Assembly (NCBI GenBank): GCA_012064385.1
Contig: QRDG01000863.1
Span: forward strand, 310,001 to 374,000
Length of the DNA: 64,000 nucleotides
From: Puccinellia tenuiflora
Taxonomy: Eukaryota > Streptophyta > Magnoliopsida > Poales > Poaceae
Reading direction: 5' to 3'
Part shown: piece by piece, positions 59,027 through 64,000 of the stretch
Numbering within the stretch: the first letter of the stretch is position 1
Layout of the letters: each line of letters begins with the position of its first letter
Notes under the pieces: model-generated
What the model saw: the letters and a program-made list of their open reading frames with translations, nothing else
The model's database searches: none
What the model was told of the DNA's origin: nothing
Position numbers and translations under genes: made by a program

Positions 59027-61486
59027 TTAAGTCCTCGATTTAGGTACCCATGTTTTGATGGGTCCTTTCTTGTTAGTCATAAGGGTCTTGGGAACCCAAA
59101 TAGAAGCATGATAATCACTACCATATGAAGTTCCAACATATTTTGCATAAACATGTCCATCATTAGATTTCAAAAGCACATATGATGGGTTATATTTTCC
59201 CGCAAAATTGTTGTGAGAAGATGTGTTCTTAGGAGCAATGCTCTTAGCAAGGATATCAAATTCATCTTCATCATTAGCCAACTCCCCCTCCTTCACAAAA
59301 ACAATAGCATTAGTGGAGGGAGTTGGTTTCTTCTTCTCATTGGTCTTCTTGGATGTGACTCCAAATCCAAGTCCTTCCTTACCCACAACTCTCCTTTGAT
59401 TTCTCAAAAGATTATTGAGGTTCTCTTCTCCTTAGATGCAAGACACTAGTCCTTTCTCAAGTTGAGCCTTCAACCTATTGTTCTCCAATATGAGAAATGC
59501 TTTGACACACAAGGGGTTAGTGGCACAAGCATTTTCATTTACATCCTTATTTTGAGAGTTGTCATGTGACTCCTTAAGAACCTTGATCTCTCTTAAGAGT
59601 GCCACGTGAGCTTTCTCAAGATGCTCAAAATCCTTAAGTAGTTCATTGTGACCATTCATAATGTTATCATTTTCATCCATAAATTCCTTAAGCTTACATA
59701 GTGCATGATCACGGTCACCCATCATTTTAGATAGATCTAAAGTGGAGATTTCCTTAATAGAATCTTTAAGGCATAGTGCATTAGCTAGGGCTTCCTCAAG
59801 CTCCGCTATCCTATTAGCATCATCACGAGCGAAACCCTCAAGTTCACATATTCTTTCTTCATGTTCTTCTATGAGACCATATGCATTACCAAGTTGAGTC
59901 ATGAAGGCATCAAATGCAATTTTATTTTCACTTTCAAGTGATCTCATGACGTTTGAAAGATCATTAGCATTCTTATCATCAAGTTCCTCAACATAATTCA
60001 ACAATGATGGAGTGGAGGAAATTGAGGGTTTTCGTGAGTGGGTTACCTTTGGATATGTACCCTTGGCCATAAGGCACTTGTGTTTGGTAGGACCTTGCTT
60101 GTCATTCGGGGTTGAAAAGAGAGAATCCAAAGAAGAAGGAATAACCCCAATTGCCATTGCCGCCATGCCAACTTGTTCTTCTTCATCTTCACTTTCTTCA
60201 CCTCCGGATATGTATTCTTGCTCATTTGTCACCATTGCCCTTTTAGATACCTTCTTCATGAAGTTCTTGTTTTTAGGAACAAAGTTGGTTTTCTTGACGA
60301 GCTTTCCTCCATTCTCAATTCTACTCTTGTAGGGACAATCCGCAACGAAGTGCTCACTATCTCCACAATTGAAACAAGTTCTTGCTTTCTTTGTACTTGA
60401 GCCTTCTCTTCCCTTGTTCTTCGTTGCATTTGATCTAAAATCCCCCTTCTTCCACCAATTATGGTTGGCAAGCGCTAAACACTCATTGTGTGACACCCTC
60501 TTTTCCTTCTCGGATGGCACATAGGTGGATCCACCTTCATCACTTGATTCTTCCTCATCATAAGATGTTGCCTTCAAGGCAAGAGATACTTTCTTCATTC
60601 CATTCACACGAGCTAGAACATCTTCCGAGGATTTCTTCATCATATTCATGGTGACAAAGGTACCCAAAACATCATTGGGAGTGAGTTCCATGTAGTCCGC
60701 TCTTGCTTGAACATTCATTACCATGTTCTCATTGTATGGAATCAAGGTTTGAAGAAATTTTCCCTTGAACCAATCATCATCGCAATCCTTGAATCCAACA
60801 TCCTTCATGTCCACAACTAGAGCCTTGAGTCTTCGATATACATCCTCCGGAACTTCTCCATCCTTCATGATGAAGTGATCAACTTGCCGTTGAAGAAGTG
60901 TTTTCTTTGAGCGTTGCATGCTCACATTGCCATCATACATGGCGAGTAGATACTCCCAAGCTTCCTTGGCGTTTCGGAGAGACCGGATGTGCTCAACACC
61001 TTCATTGACCATTGCCTTCTCGAGCATGTGCATAGCATGTGCATTGAGTTGTTCATCAATGATCTCACTTGAGGTCAAATTATTGATATCCTTAGGATAG
61101 TATCCCCTCTCAATGATTCTCCATATTTGCATTGAAGAGCTACACACATAAGATTTCATAGAAGCTTTCCAATTAGTAAAACGGGCCCTATCTACTAAAG
61201 GTGGATTGCCAAGATTGTTCACATGTGGATGTTGAACATTAAGAGCATTGTTATAAATATGTCCAAATTGATTTGGGTTTTCATTTTTAGATGAGTGTTC
61301 GTCACTTTCTTTTGAATGGGATATGGGATTACCATTTTCATCTAGAGAGGGACTTTCATTTGCATTGCTAGATGTAGAGGCAAGTTTCATTATTAGTTCC
61401 TCTAACCTATCCATCCTCTTATCGGATCTTTCCCCCATGGACTCGACTTGTTTTTTAAGCAATTCCATGGGAGTGGGATCCCCCAT
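59027..61486 (-). pseudogene. Copia Gag with one premature stop
   Basis: Starts MGDPTPMELLKK at 61486. The UBN2 gag domain (about residues 100-290) includes FTNWKASMKSY, LLQRQVDHFIM and VYRRLKALVVDMK. A CCHC knuckle CFNCGDSEHFVADC follows near residue 370, then acidic and coiled-coil regions. A TAA at 59432-59434 interrupts the frame after GLVSC-Ile; the same frame then continues (GEENLNNLLRNQ) to VPKSRT and a second stop at 59027. The first stop looks like a Gln codon changed by C to T. The pol frame that follows is shifted. Confidence 0.85.
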
Positions 61487-61525
61487 CCTCCTCTTTAGGC
61501 GGTGAAGCCTTTAATAAAGAGACGA

Positions 61526-61538
61526 GGCTCTGATACCA
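61526..61538 (-). promoter_or_regulatory. Primer binding site, initiator Met-tRNA type
   Basis: Minus strand TGGTATCAGAGCC lies just after the 5' LTR end, identical in sequence and position to 97-109. Confidence 0.85.
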
Positions 61539-61556
61539 ATTGAAATGATCAATGAG

Positions 61557-61587
61557 GTTAACCAGAGGGGGGGGTGAATAGGTTAAC
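61557..61587 (-). other. U5-end stem-loop with poly-C loop
   Basis: Minus strand GTTAACC pairs with GGTTAAC around a loop of TATTCA, eight C and TCT. The stem differs from those at 8352 and 11211. Confidence 0.65.
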
Positions 61588-62320
61588 TACAAATTTTACT
61601 TCTTTTTCGTTTTAAAAGGATATTACTCAAATATAAGTTTTCTAGAATATGCAACTAGGTGAACAAACTTATATGATGAGCAAAAGTTCACTAGCACAAG
61701 ATATAGATATAGTAAGCTAGTGATAACAAGTAAAGTTAAGTGAAAAGATAAACAACAAGATGACACGAAGATTTATCCCGAAGTTCACTTCCCAATGGAA
61801 GCTAATCTCCGTTGGAGCGGCGCGGTGTTCACCAAAGTGAAACACCGGGTAGCCTTGATATGGCACACCGTATCTCCGTTGTGACTTACCACCGATGTGG
61901 CGAGGCACTTGTCACTATGTTGCCATTGAGGTTGACAACTAGAACCTTTACAAGGATGAAGCTCACTCCAGAAGTTGGAGGGTCTCCACCAAATGCACCG
62001 AGCCGCCAAGACTCGATGCTCAAGGCCGGGGCACACACCACAACTCAATTGGTGGCTCCCGGCAATGTCTTCGTAGCTCCCAAAGCTCCGAAGGACCACA
62101 ACCTCTTAGGGTTCCAATGAACACCAAGAGTAGCAAGCCCCCTCTCACAAATCAAGGGGGAAATCAAATTGGTTTGGTTGAAGTGTAGATCTAGGTCTCC
62201 TCTCTCAAATCCCCAAAGGGCTAAGTGATTGAGTGGCTAAAGAGGGAGATCTATTGATTTGAAGCTTTCAAACAATGGAGGTGTTCTTCTTTTGGTCGTG
62301 GTAGTTGTCTCGAGGTAGAT

Positions 62321-62361
62321 GGAGGGGTATAAGTACCCCTCCCCGAAAACAAGCCGTTGGA
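62321..62361 (-). promoter_or_regulatory. LTR promoter: MSA-like motif and TATA in an inverted repeat (right)
   Basis: Minus strand TCCAACGGCTT (62361-62351) is followed 17 bp later by a TATA-like CTTATAC within the perfect 9-bp inverted repeat GGAGGGGTA / TACCCCTCC (62321-62342). Confidence 0.55.
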
Positions 62362-62768
62362 CGTAGGGGGATGCTCAGTCTGGAGGTCGGCCTGGGCCGG
62401 CCTGGGGGCCGGCGAACGATCATCATGCAGGAACAAACTGGGCCGCCGGCCTGGGGGCCGGCCACCCACCAGACGCTCCCGGCCTGGAGCCCGGCCAAGG
62501 CCGGCCTGGGGGCCGGCCACCCACCAGACGCTCCCGGCCTGGAGCCCGGCCTAGGCCGGTCTGGGGGTCGGCCAGCCTGCAGAGCACCCCGTCCTTCCTG
62601 TTCCATTTCCGACAATACGGCATTTCTTCCTTTTTGCATACATAGACATACACAAGTATCCTTTTTATGTAGACAGTCATATTTCCTGTTGATACTAGAG
62701 AGTATGTTAAATACTTCCAAGTGTTGTAATCAAACGTCAAAACAAGATTAACGGACAATGTCCTTTCA

Positions 62769-63206
62769 AAGAGGCTAGTACCAGAGCTTCCGGTGCCGGA
62801 GCGGTGGTCGAGTCCCTGTCTGCGCCGCGTCGGTGAGGTGGCTGCTGCTGCCTGTGCCTGCTCAAAGCTGAGAATGCTGCCCCATACCCGAACTGAACCC
62901 GTACGTATATTTTGATCACCCCAACACCAACTAAAACCGTTCAGTATTTTTGTCACCCCAACCAAAACCAAACCCACTGATTCTTCCACCCAAACCGAAC
63001 TAAACCAAGTGCCCATATGTGGTTAAAACCATTTACCAAACTGGCTTGGCAACCATTTGCTCTAATGGGTCTCAGTGCGCTTGTACCGATGCCGTGCGAA
63101 CACCAAAAACTCCCCCGTACCAAGCAGCGCGAGCCTTCAGAATTCAGATCGAGCCGAAGTCATCCAGGTGCCCCCATCCAAAACTAATTAGCCCAAATCT
63201 ATAACT
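62769..63206 (-). pseudogene. Leader and promoter remnant of F-box copy E
   Basis: 62769-62865 (CTAGTACCAGAGC, then GGTGGTCGAGTCC and CGCCGCGTCGGTGAGG) aligns with the first-exon region of copy C near 37990-38060. It resumes the F-box unit that is broken at 51199. The rest, to 63206, is unassigned. Confidence 0.5.
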
Positions 63207-64000
63207 TGTTAGAATTGGGCCCATATGTGGCAGCCCAATTAGCAATTTCAGAAAAATCTCAAAGCCCATTTTTCTGGCAGCTCATATGAGAGTGGAGTGG
63301 GAGCTAAAGTTTAGTCTCACCCCGCTAGTTTGAGAGGAGTGGCACCACCTTATATAGTGGAGTGTTGTGCTACTTGGTAAGCTTGTGAGAACAAGAGGCT
63401 CTCTCACACGCTCCTCCTCCTCCTCCGCCGCTCGCACGCACGCACCGCCCGCCCGTCTCGTCACGACGCGACGCGTGTTGCGGGAATCTCGCCGAGCCAA
63501 GCTTTATTTTTGCAGTCCGGGAAAAACGGTTTGGACGGACGCGTCACAGTTAGTCGGTTCGGGTCGCTCTCGGATCGTGGGCTACTGTAACCGACCTTAA
63601 ACATGCGCGACGTGGACTTGGCCCACGTTGTACCCGTTAGGGTTTTCCCGAGTTGTACTATATAATGTCGTGCACTGCATGCGCCGCAATAACTCTGAAC
63701 CAATCTAGGTTTTGCCGAACTCGTGCCTTGCGCCGCCACCGTAGTCTACTCCATCCCGTGCGCCGGCGTGCATCGGCGAACGGGACAGCAGGTCTCCAGA
63801 ACCGCTCGCTTTTGCGATCCTGTACGGGAGAGGGCGAATAAGGTTTTTGGGAAGCGCTCCGCGCGACTGCTCAAGTTCGTCATCACGGCTCGTCTTCCCG
63901 GTCGCTCGGCGGGACCTAAAGCTCGTCGTCTTCAACGCCGTCTTCTTCGACCGGTCATCGCCAACTTGTCGTCAACAACATCGGTACTGCAATGGCTACG
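63207..64000 (+). mobile_element. Probable 5' LTR of another retrotransposon, cut by the window end
   Basis: TGTTAGAATTGGGCCC at 63207 looks like an LTR start, followed by AGTCTCACCCCGCTAGTTTG, a TATA-like CTTATATAGTGG near 63349 and a CT-rich leader, a layout familiar from Triticeae Copia LTRs. The other end is outside the window, so this is not proven. It could instead be a gene promoter with a 5' leader; an ATG in ATGGCTACG is the last thing visible. Confidence 0.4.

Larger units (their letters stand above)
51332..62768 (-). mobile_element. Copia-type (SIRE/Maximus-like) retrotransposon with a third ORF, 11.4 kb
   Basis: On the minus strand the order is 5' LTR, Met-tRNA primer site, gag, pol, GC-rich array, third ORF, conserved hairpin, polypurine tract, 3' LTR. 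The 3' LTR lacks its last ~50 bp, so no target duplication can be tested. gag, pol and the third ORF each carry at least one stop or frameshift, so the copy is not autonomous now. It has replaced the F-box half of copy E together with part of a CACTA element. Confidence 0.88.
61541..62768 (-). repeat. 5' LTR (right), 1228 bp, complete
   Basis: On the minus strand it starts TGAAAGGACATTG and ends GATCATTTCA before the primer site. It contains a two-unit GC-rich array (about 62385-62580), the promoter motifs, the R/U5 block (62029-62060) and the poly-C stem-loop. Confidence 0.9.

Overview
The window is nuclear DNA of a grass, most likely a Triticeae species (wheat, Aegilops, rye or barley group). 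The evidence is Stowaway MITEs of the type common in that tribe, large Copia elements with a third ORF, a long-terminal-repeat element with a tRNA-Asp primer site, and a local array of F-box/DUF295 genes. There are no bacterial features. Family names come from recognition of the sequence, not from a database search.

Layout. 1-8408 is a gag-only LTR retrotransposon; the window opens inside its 5' LTR. It sits inside the third ORF of an older Copia-type element, of which 8409-11260 remains. 11.3-14.1 kb holds a doubtful RPA1-like pseudogene and unassigned DNA. 14791-17767 (minus) is an apparently intact two-exon gene for a 956-residue type I membrane protein of a plant-conserved family. 19420-26801 is a non-autonomous LTR element with a tRNA-Asp primer site and a 5-bp target duplication. 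From 28.8 kb to the end lies a tandem array of F-box/DUF295 genes, all on the minus strand: two intact (29174-30370 and 36005-37213), two broken (32793-34063 and 43736-44956) and one truncated (50604-51199). A non-coding relic of the same unit lies at 18.2-18.7 kb. The array is split up by insertions: LINE tails, nested Stowaway MITEs, a GC-rich hAT-type MITE, a Harbinger element carrying a solo LTR, a 5'-truncated LINE, a CACTA end, and an 11.4-kb Copia element (51332-62768, minus). A further probable LTR starts at 63207.

How the parts relate. Three Copia-lineage elements (1-8408, 8409-11260, 51332-62768) differ in most of their LTR sequence. They still share a matching set of cis signals: LTR ends TGAAAG/TTTCA, an extended polypurine tract, a conserved R/U5 block, a poly-C stem-loop at the U5 end whose stem covaries, and a promoter made of an MSA-type motif followed about 15-17 bp later by a TATA-like sequence inside an inverted repeat. 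The first of them codes only for gag, so it probably depends on a relative with pol. The shared signals are the most novel material here: they suggest transcription timed to G2/M and conserved RNA structures that a non-autonomous element could use to borrow a partner's machinery.
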